From Streptomyces canus 299MFChir4.1 (GTDB lineage: Bacteria; Actinomycetota; Actinomycetes; Streptomycetales; Streptomycetaceae), in assembly GCF_000383615.1 (NCBI RefSeq), contig NZ_KB911629.1, positions 1 through 46,702 on the forward strand: a stretch of DNA of 46,702 nt, written 5' to 3'. The first letter of the stretch is position 1. Each line of letters begins with the position of its first letter. Of the stretch, positions 32,938 through 40,817 are shown in pieces. The notes beneath the pieces were generated by a model. The model was not told the origin of the DNA, ran no database searches, and worked only from the letters and a program-made list of their open reading frames with translations. The translations under genes and the position numbers were made by a program.

Positions 32938-33090
32938 CTACCGCGAATTCGGCGACTCTGCCGTGCTCTGGCGGGCAGCCAGAGCGCCCTCCAGGCTGGG
33001 CCGCTTCCGTACCAGCTCTGCCCACTCCTCGTCTGTCGTGTCGGCCCGGATCAGAGCGGCCTCGTACATCGCGAACTCGCTGAACTCCAT
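32938..33090 (-). CDS. short hypothetical protein or gene tail
   Basis: Fifty residues, MEFSEFAMYEAALIRADTTD then EEWAELVRKRPSLEGALAAR, soluble, acidic and helical. No family is recognised. It lies just downstream of the Imm7-like gene and could be the tail of a larger broken gene. Confidence 0.3.
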   Translation of the reverse strand: MEFSEFAMYEAALIRADTTDEEWAELVRKRPSLEGALAARQSTAESPNSR

Positions 33091-33109
33091 GACCGTCCAA
33101 CGACGGGGT

Positions 33110-33421
33110 TCAGAAACGGGCACTCCTGCCGGGGCATCCCCGCCGCTGGCGTGCAGTCTCCGCCTGATACGCCGCGGCTTCCATCAGACCGAGCTCGCCG
33201 GCGAGCGTCGCCACGAAGGCGTCGACCGCTTCGATCGCATTGGAGTAGCCGCCGAGGTGGATGAACGGCTCGCCGTTCATCCACCTGAGGTCAAGCAAGT
33301 ACGGGCTGTCCATCTGGGCGATGCGAAGCCGAAGCTCATCGACGATCTGCCGCAGACGGGACTCATCGTCGTCATCAGTTGCTGTCTCCCTGACCGTGAT
33401 CCAACCGTGGTACTCAAACAT
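33110..33421 (-). CDS. Imm7-like immunity protein, C-terminus probably altered
   Basis: From ATG 33421 the protein begins MFEYHGWITVRETATDDDDE, and LRQIVDELRLRI is followed by LLDLRWMNGEPFIHLGGYSN, the conserved front of the Imm7 immunity family that protects against polymorphic toxins. The last 25 residues (EAAAYQAETARQRRG...) do not resemble the usual C-terminus, so a frameshift or replacement near 33190 is likely. A polymorphic-toxin remnant lies immediately beyond on the other strand. Confidence 0.6.
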   Translation of the reverse strand: MFEYHGWITVRETATDDDDESRLRQIVDELRLRIAQMDSPYLLDLRWMNGEPFIHLGGYSNAIEAVDAFVATLAGELGLMEAAAYQAETARQRRGCPGRSARF

Positions 33422-33526
33422 CCCGTGATCGTAGTGAGATGGCCCGCTCCACCGTGCCGATCGCAGCATGATCCGCCGGACACGCCTTACCTGGAAATGA
33501 TGCCGGCTGGTTCAACCAGTCCGAGA

Positions 33527-34095
33527 TGTCGATGCACTGGTTGCCAGTTGCCTTCGCAGCCCGCACAGACCCGCTGGGCAGGCCGGACCTGAAGCCCGCC
33601 CACGCGGACAAGGTCTCACCTTTCAAGGCTAAAACCGACGCGAAGACGAAGGCCGTCATGGACAAGGCCGCGGCGGGCGACCGCCGTGCGGCACGGCGCG
33701 CCCAGGACGACCTGAAGCAGACCGTCACCTGGACCCCGGGGCGGCTCCGCCAGGGTGCGGTCGGGCCACAAGACGGCGGCGCCCGGCGGGCTGCCGGTAA
33801 CGCTGGCCGCACCGAAGGCCGCCAAGGGCGGCAAAGCCGTCAAGGCGGCCGGCTCGGTCAAGGTCAATGTCCTCGACCAGCAGGCAACCAAGCGGCTCGG
33901 CGTCAAGGGCGTGGCCCTGACCGTGACCGGACCGAAAGCAGGCGGTTCGGCCGAACTCGCCGTCGACTACTCGAAGTTCGCCTCTGCCTACGGCGGCGAC
34001 TGGGCGGGTCGGCTACGACTCGTGCAGCTCTCGGACTGTGCGCTGAAGTCCCCGAAGGCCGCGAAGTGCCACAAGGCGACGCCCCTTGACTTATC
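33527..34095 (+). pseudogene. polymorphic (RHS/YD-repeat-type) toxin, N-terminal region remnant
   Basis: Fragments read GRPDLKPAHADKVSPFKAKT, DLKQTVTW, then in another frame SGHKTAAPGGLPVTLAAPKA, VNVLDQQATKRLGVKGVALT and SKFASAYGGDWAGRLRLVQL. This matches the pre-repeat region of large secreted Streptomyces toxins, in which a DYxxFAxAYGGDWAxRL block is typical. A frameshift lies near 33740-33760. The repeats and toxin domain are gone. Confidence 0.6.
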
Positions 34096-34160
34096 GCTGG
34101 TAACTCGCCGAGCAGCAACCTGCGTGTGGCAGGACATCTCTGCGGTACAGCGGTGTAACT

Positions 34161-34375
34161 GTCACCTGCCCGTCAACTGCACACCGCTACCAGCCGTCCC
34201 CTCGGAGCCTGATCCGTCTTGCGGCAGTCGCAGGGGTCCGAGTCCCAGGCGGCTGCGGCGGAAGTCGTCCGCGGCGGCCCGTACCTCCCGCGCACCCTCC
34301 CACTCCTCCCGATACTCCACATCCGGCAGCCGACGGAAGCGCACCAGCTCGTGAAACCCTGCCGAAATGTGGTTA
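34161..34375 (-). other. unassigned minus-strand coding scrap
   Basis: The frame FHELVRFRRLPDVEYREEWE then GAREVRAAADDFRRSRLGLG looks like a real basic C-terminus, placed between the toxin remnant and the dehydrogenase 3' half. No family is recognised and no start can be attached. Confidence 0.25.
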
Positions 34376-34932
34376 TCAGACCTGTGCCATGCCGCCGTCG
34401 ACAGCGAGGGCGATACCGGTGACGAAGCTCGAGTCGTCACTTGCCAGAAACAACGCGACGGTGGCGATTTCCTCGGGGGCGGCGAATCGGCCCGCCGGGG
34501 TCGATGCGATGACGTGTGCGCGCAGTTCGGGGGTGAGTTCAGCCACGCCCGGTGTCTCGATCGGCCCGGGATCGAGCACATTGACCCGGATGTTCCGCGG
34601 CGCCAGGTCGGCCGACCAGGTGCGCGCATACGATCGCGTCGCGGCTTTGCTGGCAGCGTAGACGGTCTGACCGGGGATACCCTTGTACTGAGAGATGCTG
34701 CCGGTAAGAATGATGCTCGACCCGTCCGGCATGAGTTCGAGGGCTTTCTGCGCTGTGAACAACGTTCCGCGCGCGTTGACCGCGAAGACGTCGTCAAAGG
34801 TCTCAGGGGTGACAGCGGTGACCGGTTCACCGTTGCGGCCGATGCCCGCGTTAACGTAGAGCACATCGATGCGGCCATGGCTGGCGCGCACGGTATTGAA
34901 GAGCCGATCGAGATCGTCCAGGTTCGCGGAGT
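34376..34932 (-). pseudogene. SDR-family dehydrogenase, 3' part of gene split by IS701-type element
   Basis: Encodes the SDR body from SANLDDLDRLFNTV onward: DVLYVNAGIGRNGEPV (N-A-G), catalytic Ser in IILTGSISQYKG, catalytic Y-x3-K in VYAASKAATRS, and the C-terminal SFVTGIALAVDGGMAQV. All catalytic residues are present. The break at 34932 is exactly the element boundary, and removing the element with one target copy restores the frame. Confidence 0.85.
34928..34932. repeat. 5-bp target duplication GGAGT, left copy
   Basis: GGAGT directly flanks the left terminal repeat and recurs at 36436-36440. Joining the flanks with one copy gives a continuous SDR reading frame (V-Q-A-D-S-A-N-L). Confidence 0.8.
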
Positions 34933-36332
34933 TACGGCAGCTGTAGATAGCCGTTGCTGAACCTTTCTGATCGTGGTGTGGCGTCGGCGTACGCGTGCCA
35001 GTGGCGGTGGCAGAGGCGGGCGCGGTGTTGGTGGCGGCGGCGCCATGTGGACCACCACAGCAGGTGGTCGCGGTCTCGTCTGGGCGGCGGAATGATCAAG
35101 ACCCGCAGCAGGCGGAGGACTTCGTGGCTGCTGAGGGGGACGAGGTCGGCCTCACGGGGATCGTCGCGGGTGGCCTGTGCGGCGCGTTCGAGGGCGGCGG
35201 TGACGGCGAGGAAGGCGTAGGCGACCAGGGTGATCACGCTCCAGCGGTGCCAGGAGTTCCAGCAGGTGACCTGGCCTTTGTCGAGGTGGCAGATCTCCTT
35301 CGCGTCCTGGAAGTCGTCCTCCACCCGCCACCTGAGACACACCAGTGACACCAGCCGCGCCAGAGTCACCGGCCCCGGAGCGAAGCAGTGGTAGTAGGAC
35401 ACGGTGCGGGTGTAGCGGTGCCGGCGGACCAGTAGCACAGACGTCCCCGCGTCGCGGTCGTGTCCGTCGGGGGGATCGTCGGCGGTGACCTCGATCATTG
35501 CCCAGTCGTAGTCGCGTACGCCCTTCTGTCCCGCGCCGGTCCGCATCCGCTGCCAGGCATGCTTCGGCAGCCGGGCAGCGGCCTTGGCCACGCTCAGCTT
35601 CACGGGGCCTGTGGTGACCTGGTGATTGGAGCGCACTGCCACGACGTAGCCCAGGCCCAGCTCACGGCAGACGGTACGCAACTCCCGCCCTCCGTAGACC
35701 TCGTCCCCCAGGAAGAACGAGGCGGATATGCCCTGCCGGCGGGCGGCACGGAGCATGTCCGCCGCGAGCTGTGGCTTGGTGGCGAAGCACAGCTCGTCGG
35801 GGACACCGGTCAGCTCACGGCGTTCCTCATCGGCGGCCCACTCCTGGGTGAAGTACAGGCGCCGGCCGATCAGGCAGTGCCCAGCGGACGAGGCGAAGGT
35901 CAGGTGCACGGCGACCTGGCACAGATCCACGCCGCCGACCGAGCCGGAGTACTGGCGGGCCGCGGCCACCGCGTCGGTCGAGGACTTCGCGTCCCCCGTC
36001 TCGTCCGCGATCAGGATCCCGTCGCCGTCGTCGAGCAGGCCCACGGCCCAGGCCGCCGTCCGCTCCAGTACCGCCTCCTCGTCCCACACTGCACGGGACA
36101 GCAGATGATGCAGGCGGTGCGGGCCCCGCTCACCGATCGCTTCAGCCAGGCTCCAGCAGTTGACGTCCTCGAGCTCCATCAGCATGCCCCGCGTCATCCG
36201 CGCGAACGTCTCCCGGGTCTCACAGCGGGCGAAGCACCCGGCCACCGAAGCCAACAGGCCCCTGAACGCGATCTCGTGGCCTTCGTGGTCTACCGTGGCC
36301 GAAGCGGCCGTCTCGTTCTGATGTTGCGTCAC
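34932..36332 (-). CDS. IS701-family transposase
   Basis: 466 residues, apparently complete. DDE core: GILIADETGDAKSS (first Asp), FFLGDEVYGGRELRTVCREL (second Asp), and WRVEDDFQDAKEICHLDKGQ (Glu), with an N-terminal LEDVNCWSLAEAIGERGPHR region as in IS701/IS4-type enzymes. The stop TAA at 34932-34934 uses two bases of the element and one base of the duplicated target. It is the best preserved transposase in the window and probably active or recently so. Confidence 0.88.
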   Translation of the reverse strand: MTQHQNETAASATVDHEGHEIAFRGLLASVAGCFARCETRETFARMTRGMLMELEDVNCWSLAEAIGERGPHRLHHLLSRAVWDEEAVLERTAAWAVGLLDDGDGILIADETGDAKSSTDAVAAARQYSGSVGGVDLCQVAVHLTFASSAGHCLIGRRLYFTQEWAADEERRELTGVPDELCFATKPQLAADMLRAARRQGISASFFLGDEVYGGRELRTVCRELGLGYVVAVRSNHQVTTGPVKLSVAKAAARLPKHAWQRMRTGAGQKGVRDYDWAMIEVTADDPPDGHDRDAGTSVLLVRRHRYTRTVSYYHCFAPGPVTLARLVSLVCLRWRVEDDFQDAKEICHLDKGQVTCWNSWHRWSVITLVAYAFLAVTAALERAAQATRDDPREADLVPLSSHEVLRLLRVLIIPPPRRDRDHLLWWSTWRRRHQHRARLCHRHWHAYADATPRSERFSNGYLQLP

Positions 36333-36435
36333 ACCACGTCATGATCAAGGCGGCCGTCCTCATGCTCACGCCCGCCCCCCTCAAGCCCCTGAACAGCAGC
36401 AACGAGCACCGGCAGACCTATCTACAGCTGCCGTG
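34933..36435 (-). mobile_element. intact IS701-family insertion sequence, about 1.5 kb
   Basis: Terminal inverted repeats ACGGCAGCTGTAGATAG at 34934-34950 and its reverse complement at 36418-36434, flanked by the 5-bp duplication GGAGT. It carries one transposase gene. It is inserted in an SDR gene on the same strand orientation. The exact outer base is uncertain by one position because the first base differs between ends. Confidence 0.85.
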
Positions 36436-36440
36436 GGAGT
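36436..36440. repeat. 5-bp target duplication GGAGT, right copy
   Basis: Second copy of GGAGT, directly outside the right terminal repeat. Confidence 0.8.
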
Positions 36441-36618
36441 CGGCTTGCACCCCCGTGACTCCGTCACCCAGCGTTTCGAGTGCGATGTCGAGTTGCTCGC
36501 GACGCCGCCCGGTGATGTACACGTGCGCACCTTCATCGCGGAACAGCTTGGCTGAAGCCAAAGCCATTCCCGATGTCGCTCCGGTCAGCACCGCTACCTT
36601 GCCGTCCAGTTTCTTCAT
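36436..36618 (-). pseudogene. SDR-family dehydrogenase, 5' part of split gene
   Basis: Begins MKKLDGKVAVLTGATSGMAL (NAD(P) Rossmann motif T-G-x3-G-x-G-like) and continues to GDGVTGVQADS, where the IS701-type element interrupts. Start ATG 36618 is chosen at the family's usual position. The upstream in-frame start at 36690 would add 24 residues. With the 3' part, the gene would encode about 245 residues, the normal SDR length. Confidence 0.8.
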
Positions 36619-36957
36619 ACCCCTGAAGTCCTCGTTCGTAGTGGGTGGGCGGTTCCGCTCTGTGGGCGCAGCAACATCCATCAACCTCAAGGCCGCTCAC
36701 TACGCCAGCATCCTTCGCCCGCTGTGAAGCGGCGGGCCTACGATCGCGCCCCGTGCCGTTCGGTCCGTTCGCCGTTTCCTGCGATCACCGGTACCACCGC
36801 CGAAATCAGGCATGCGACATCCCCGAACACATGTTTGTGCTGGTCATTGACTTCCTCGGGCCTTCCCGGCTCAAGACCAGGCGATCATACGCTGTAGAAT
36901 ACAGGAAGATAGAACGTTCGATCCGTTTGCGATTAGAACCTGAAGACGTTGCGTAGC

Positions 36958-37256
36958 CGAAGAGGGCATCGACGTGAGGTGTTGGCAGTCGGGGCGTTGC
37001 GGACCGTGCCGCTGGACGGTGCGCTGACCTCATCGTTGATCAACAGGGTGGCGGCCTGCTACCGCCTCCCGGCCAGCAGCGTGCTGCGGCTGTGGACGTG
37101 CCGCAACTCCCCCGCTCGCCACGACGGCGGTGGCATCCGGGCGGATGCAGAGATCGTCCTTGACGAGGCCGGGCGGGCGGCGCTCGCCGAGCTGTGTCGG
37201 GTAAAGCAGGAGGTGCTGACGCACGCTCTGCCGGCGTTCGCTGTGGACGACCCCAA
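36958..37256 (+). pseudogene. TniQ-domain fragment
   Basis: The frame reads ALRTVPLDGALTSSLINRVA, ACYRLPASSVLRLWTCRNSP, then RADAEIVLDEAGRAALAELC and EVLTHALPAF. This is the N-terminal part of TniQ-family proteins (target selection in Tn7/Tn5053-type transposons), widespread in Streptomyces. Homology stops near 37250, so the zinc-binding C-terminus is gone. The start is unclear. The flank 36725-36950 holds nothing I can name. Confidence 0.5.
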
Positions 37257-37316
37257 AATCAGCACCGGCCGTACAACATCACCGAGAAGCCCCTCGAACT
37301 CCCCACCGATGGCACC

Positions 37317-37468
37317 CCCGGCGCCTGGCCCCGTACACCGAACTCTCCGGCGTCCGCGTCTACTTCATCCGCATCCGCGTCCTGACACCCACCACCGCCA
37401 GCAAAGCCGGCAAAGCCACCCGCGTCTCCCTCACCAAAGAGGACCTCACCAACCCAGACGCCGCCTGA
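37317..37468 (+). other. unassigned C-terminal scrap
   Basis: The frame ending at TGA 37466-37468 reads LAPYTELSGVRVYFIRIRVL then TPTTASKAGKATRVSLTKED. It looks like a genuine protein end of unknown family, fused to the TniQ remnant. Confidence 0.3.
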
Positions 37469-37529
37469 TATCCGATTCAGCAGGTACTTTCGGCAGAATC
37501 CATGTCTCAGCCATCCGACAGGGAGCACT

Positions 37530-37796
37530 GTGAACAGCCGGGACCGCGTCCCGTACTTCCGCTGGCAGCGCCATCTGCCGCGCCTCATACAGGATCGTAG
37601 CGCGGGCCTGATCATGGCCGCGGCGGCGGTTATCGCGCTCTCGTTCAGCGTCATTGGCGGTCTCGCTGAGCTGTCCGGCCCATCATCAGATCCGTGCCAA
37701 CGGGCCCGCGACATCGCCGACGACACCCGCCCCGCTGATGGAAAGGTGGACTCTGCCATTGAGCGCGAGCGAGCAGGCCATCGAACCAGCAGGTGA
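37530..37796 (+). CDS. small single-pass membrane protein
   Basis: 88 residues from GTG 37530 with GGGAG five bases upstream. The basic N-terminus (NSRDRVPYFRWQRHLPR) is followed by one hydrophobic helix (AGLIMAAAAVIALSFSVIGG, about 25-45) and a charged tail. No family is recognised. From 37797 to 38190 no gene or structure could be supported. Confidence 0.4.
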   Translation: MNSRDRVPYFRWQRHLPRLIQDRSAGLIMAAAAVIALSFSVIGGLAELSGPSSDPCQRARDIADDTRPADGKVDSAIERERAGHRTSR

Positions 37797-38190
37797 TTGA
37801 CTCGACGCCGCGACCGAATGCCGACAAAGTGGCGGCGACCCGGGCCCCGGGTTCTAGCCCAACACCACAGCAGCCTCCGCCGACACCCACGGGATTGCGG
37901 CCATCGGTTGCATCCACCGCCCGATCGACTGACACCTGACGCCCCACCACACCGCGCCTCAAGTAGCGGCCCAGAGGAACCGCACTGCACTCGATCAACC
38001 TGCGTACACCACATACACGCAGGTCAGATAGCCACTACCCTGTGCTCAGCCCCACGCTCTGAACACCCCAACCACCACGAACCACCCAGAAAAACTGAGA
38101 ACCCCCAGCTCGTAGCCACAACTACAGCTCAGAAAAACTGGCGACGACAGCAGGTGCCGGCCTCAGCGCACGCCATGCGGCCCGCGAGTG

Positions 38191-38757
38191 CTAGGCGAGG
38201 AGCAGTCGCAACTCGTCGCGTACGGTGAGAAGGGCGTCGACGGTCCGCTCGGTGCGGCTGATGACGAGAGCACCCTCGATGGCGCTGACGGCGAGCGTTG
38301 CGATCCGATCCGCCCGAGGGCCCTCGACGCCGAACGTGGTGAGATGTCGAGCGACCGAACCCCGCCACGCCTTGAAGAACTCCATGCCCGCGAGCCGGAG
38401 TTGATCGGATTGTGTGGACCGTTCGAGGCAGATGGGCGCGACCGGGCATCCGGCCGTGAACTGGGAGTCGGCGAACTCCGCCGCGATCGCGTCCACGCAC
38501 GCCGTCATGAAGTCGGCAGCCGTGTCGCCCTCGGCCGCGGTCGCGTCAAGCCGTTCAAGCAGCTGGGCGGTCCGCAGGGTGACCACCTCGCGAGCGATCT
38601 CGTCCTTCCCGCCTTTGAAGTGGAAGGTCACGGATCCCCGCGGAGCCCCGGAGTCGTTCACGATGTCGCTGATCGCGGTGGCGCCGTACCCGCGCTCTCG
38701 CATGCGTCGCAGCGACGCCTGGATGATGCGGTCCCGGGTGTCTGTGCGCTGTCCCAT
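38191..38757 (-). CDS. TetR/AcrR-family repressor
   Basis: 188 residues. The N-terminal helix-turn-helix (TRDRIIQASLRRMRERGYGA, TAISDIVNDSGAPRGSVTFH) carries the F-x-G-K-D-x-I motif at FHFKGGKDEIA. The C-terminal ligand domain contains AGCPVAPICLERS, a Cys-containing signature of the TetR subgroup often paired with small oxidoreductases. It is divergent from the cysteine hydrolase gene, with two perfect palindromes between them, so it probably represses both. No ligand can be assigned. Confidence 0.87.
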   Translation of the reverse strand: MGQRTDTRDRIIQASLRRMRERGYGATAISDIVNDSGAPRGSVTFHFKGGKDEIAREVVTLRTAQLLERLDATAAEGDTAADFMTACVDAIAAEFADSQFTAGCPVAPICLERSTQSDQLRLAGMEFFKAWRGSVARHLTTFGVEGPRADRIATLAVSAIEGALVISRTERTVDALLTVRDELRLLLA

Positions 38758-38791
38758 CGTGCCCTCCCTGACTTGCCACGACCGTACCAGG

Positions 38792-38836
38792 ACGTACGTA
38801 CGTACAAAGCTCCGATGCTAGTATGCTCGTACGAGC
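38792..38836. promoter_or_regulatory. TetR operator candidates between divergent genes
   Basis: ACGTACGTACGT (38792-38803) and GCTCGTACGAGC (38825-38836) are perfect 12-base palindromes, 33 bases apart centre to centre (about three helical turns). They sit between the TetR gene and the cysteine hydrolase gene. Confidence 0.6.
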
Positions 38837-38864
38837 TAATTTCTGGTCATCGACGGAGGCACCC

Positions 38865-39479
38865 ATGTACCCGGTGGAGCGAACTGCCCTTGTTCTCATC
38901 GACGCCACCAACGACTTCATCGCCGACGGCGGTAAAGCCTGGCCGGGGCTGCGGGAGGTCTGCGAGGAAGTCGGCACCGTGCCGAACATGAAGCGCGTTC
39001 TCGAGGCGGCGCGCACGGTCGGCATACAGGTGCTGCACGCGCCGATGGAGACCCAGCCGTGGGACTACGGCCCCTGGAAGCACCGCACACCCAGCCACGG
39101 CGACATGTTCCACGCCCAACTGTTCCAGGCCGGTACTTGGGGCGCCGAGATACACCCCGATTTCACACCCGCCGACGGCGAGGTGGTCGTCACCGCGCAC
39201 AAGACGTTCGACGCCTTTCATGGCACGGACATGGACACGCAGCTTCGCCAGCGCGACATCGACCACCTGATCCTCTGCGGCCTCACCACCAACACCTGCG
39301 TTGATTCGACCGGCCGCGACGCCGTCGAGAAGGGCTACCACGTCACCTTCGTCTCCGACGCAGTAGCCACATTCACCATGGACATGCACCGCGCGAGCAT
39401 CGACCTGAACTGGCCCCGCTACGCCCACCGGATCTCAACCACAGATGAGGTCGTCGCCGCCCTCGAAGAGCTGAAGTGA
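38865..39479 (+). CDS. isochorismatase-like cysteine hydrolase
   Basis: 204 residues of the isochorismatase/nicotinamidase fold. Predicted catalytic triad D13 (LIDATNDF), K113 (TAHKTFDAF) and C145 (TTNTCVDST), with the non-proline cis-peptide region just before Cys. A nucleophilic Cys indicates amidase or hydrolase chemistry rather than the Cys-less isochorismatase of siderophore clusters. GGAGG precedes ATG 38865. The downstream segment to 39730 holds no gene I can support. Confidence 0.87.
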   Translation: MYPVERTALVLIDATNDFIADGGKAWPGLREVCEEVGTVPNMKRVLEAARTVGIQVLHAPMETQPWDYGPWKHRTPSHGDMFHAQLFQAGTWGAEIHPDFTPADGEVVVTAHKTFDAFHGTDMDTQLRQRDIDHLILCGLTTNTCVDSTGRDAVEKGYHVTFVSDAVATFTMDMHRASIDLNWPRYAHRISTTDEVVAALEELK

Positions 39480-39734
39480 CACTAGGGCGTCGCGGTACAC
39501 CGAGACGCGGTCCCTTGGGTCACGGGCGGCGGGTTCCGGCGCTTGACCGGTGACTTCCCATGCCGGGGCGCTGATGGTCGCCGACCAGGGTCGGCCCATG
39601 CGACCCTTGGCTGTGGAATGCCGGCAAAGGCGCACCGGATGCCGTGAAAATGCGGCGCGTTTGGCGTTCATGCGCTGCTCAGCTCGTCGGCCGTGGCCGC
39701 GTCCTCGGGCAGGGGCCCGGCAAGCGGCGTCGTC

Positions 39735-40194
39735 AGATGCAGAGCAGCCACCCGCTCCGACGCCCTCCTGTACTACCGGCGCGACCCGGTCGGCGGCGAG
39801 GGCGGGTCGATGCTGCGGGCCTTCGTCGAGGTCGACCGCGCCACCATGGGGCCCGAGCGCCTCGGTACCAAACTGTCCGCCTACGCCCGCCTCCACTCCT
39901 ACGTGCCCACGGTCCCGGGGGCGCCGGCCGACCATCCAACAACCAGGGGTGGAAGAGCGGCGGCGGCGCCACCCGCTCCTCCCGCCGCTGCTGTTCGTCC
40001 TGGACGGCACCGGACCCGCCGACATCGAGAACCGGGTCACCGCCCTGCGCGCGGCCGCCAGGCCGCTCACGGCCTTCCTGCGGGACGTCCCCGTCCTCAC
40101 AGCCCCACTGACCGACCTGCTCCAACACGGCCCGTCCGCATCCGTATGGAGCCCCGTCCACGCCCCCGGCAGGAGGGTGCCATGGAGCATCTAG
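39735..40194 (+). pseudogene. replication-relaxation family protein, C-terminal remnant
   Basis: The frame reads DALLYYRRDPVGGEGGSMLR, AFVEVDRATMGPERLGTKLS, AYARLHSYVP, then after a frameshift near 39930-39960 LLFVLDGTGPADIENRVTAL and FLRDVPVLTAPLTDLLQHGP, ending 40194. This is the C-terminal half of the replication-relaxation proteins found on actinobacterial plasmids and integrative elements. The N-terminal winged helix is missing. It suggests that a conjugative or plasmid segment once lay here. Confidence 0.65.
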
Positions 40195-40329
40195 CCCGGC
40201 CAGGCGAGGGAGCGTCATGTGCTGGTGGGCGTAACTCCCTACGGCCTGCTGGCGTTGTACAGGGCACGCAGCTGATGACCGTTCCCCCGCGGACTCCTGC
40301 GATCCTCAGAGGGCCCGCTGTGCACCGAC

Positions 40330-40652
40330 AGCGGGCCCTCCGCCGTACGGCCTCGATGGCGTTTCGTGGCGCACCATGGCGTACTTGACGTCAATGCGGC
40401 AGCGGACCGACTCGGCGCCTGCCGGTCGGACAGGCCGAGCAGGAACTGCATCACACAGACGTTGGCCAGTTGAGCGGGTGAGAGACCCGGACGGCCATCT
40501 CGCGGGTACCAGTCAGCGAAGTCCTCGTCGCACCACAGCCCATCGAGGCGGTCACGTACCCATATCGCCGTCGTGCCGTCCGGATTGCTCGCCCGCGCAA
40601 CCTGCGCAGTCAGAGACGGGACCTGCTCACCGGAACGGGGACGAAGGGACAA
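40330..40652 (-). pseudogene. IS1182-family transposase, N-terminal remnant
   Basis: Begins MSLRPRSGEQVPSLTAQVAR and continues DRLDGLWCDEDFADWYPRDG, RPGLSPAQLANVCVMQFLLG and LSDRQA, the conserved N-terminus of IS1182 transposases. A one-base shift then leads to SVRCRIDVKYAMVRHETPSR, and homology is lost near 40365. It has the 5' end missing from the two IS1182 3' fragments in the first 2.5 kb; whether they belong to one element cannot be told by eye. Confidence 0.7.
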
Positions 40653-40817
40653 CGAGCACCTCGACAGCTGGATCGGTCGGCGGAACTACCCGAGCATGCC
40701 CGTCGATCTTGCTGCCGCACCGGGAAACTCCAAGATCCCCGACAGAGTCAAGCTGAGACGATTGCCGTGTGCAGGACGAACAAGAAGCGGTGGCAGTCTA
40801 CCGATTCATTGCAGCAC

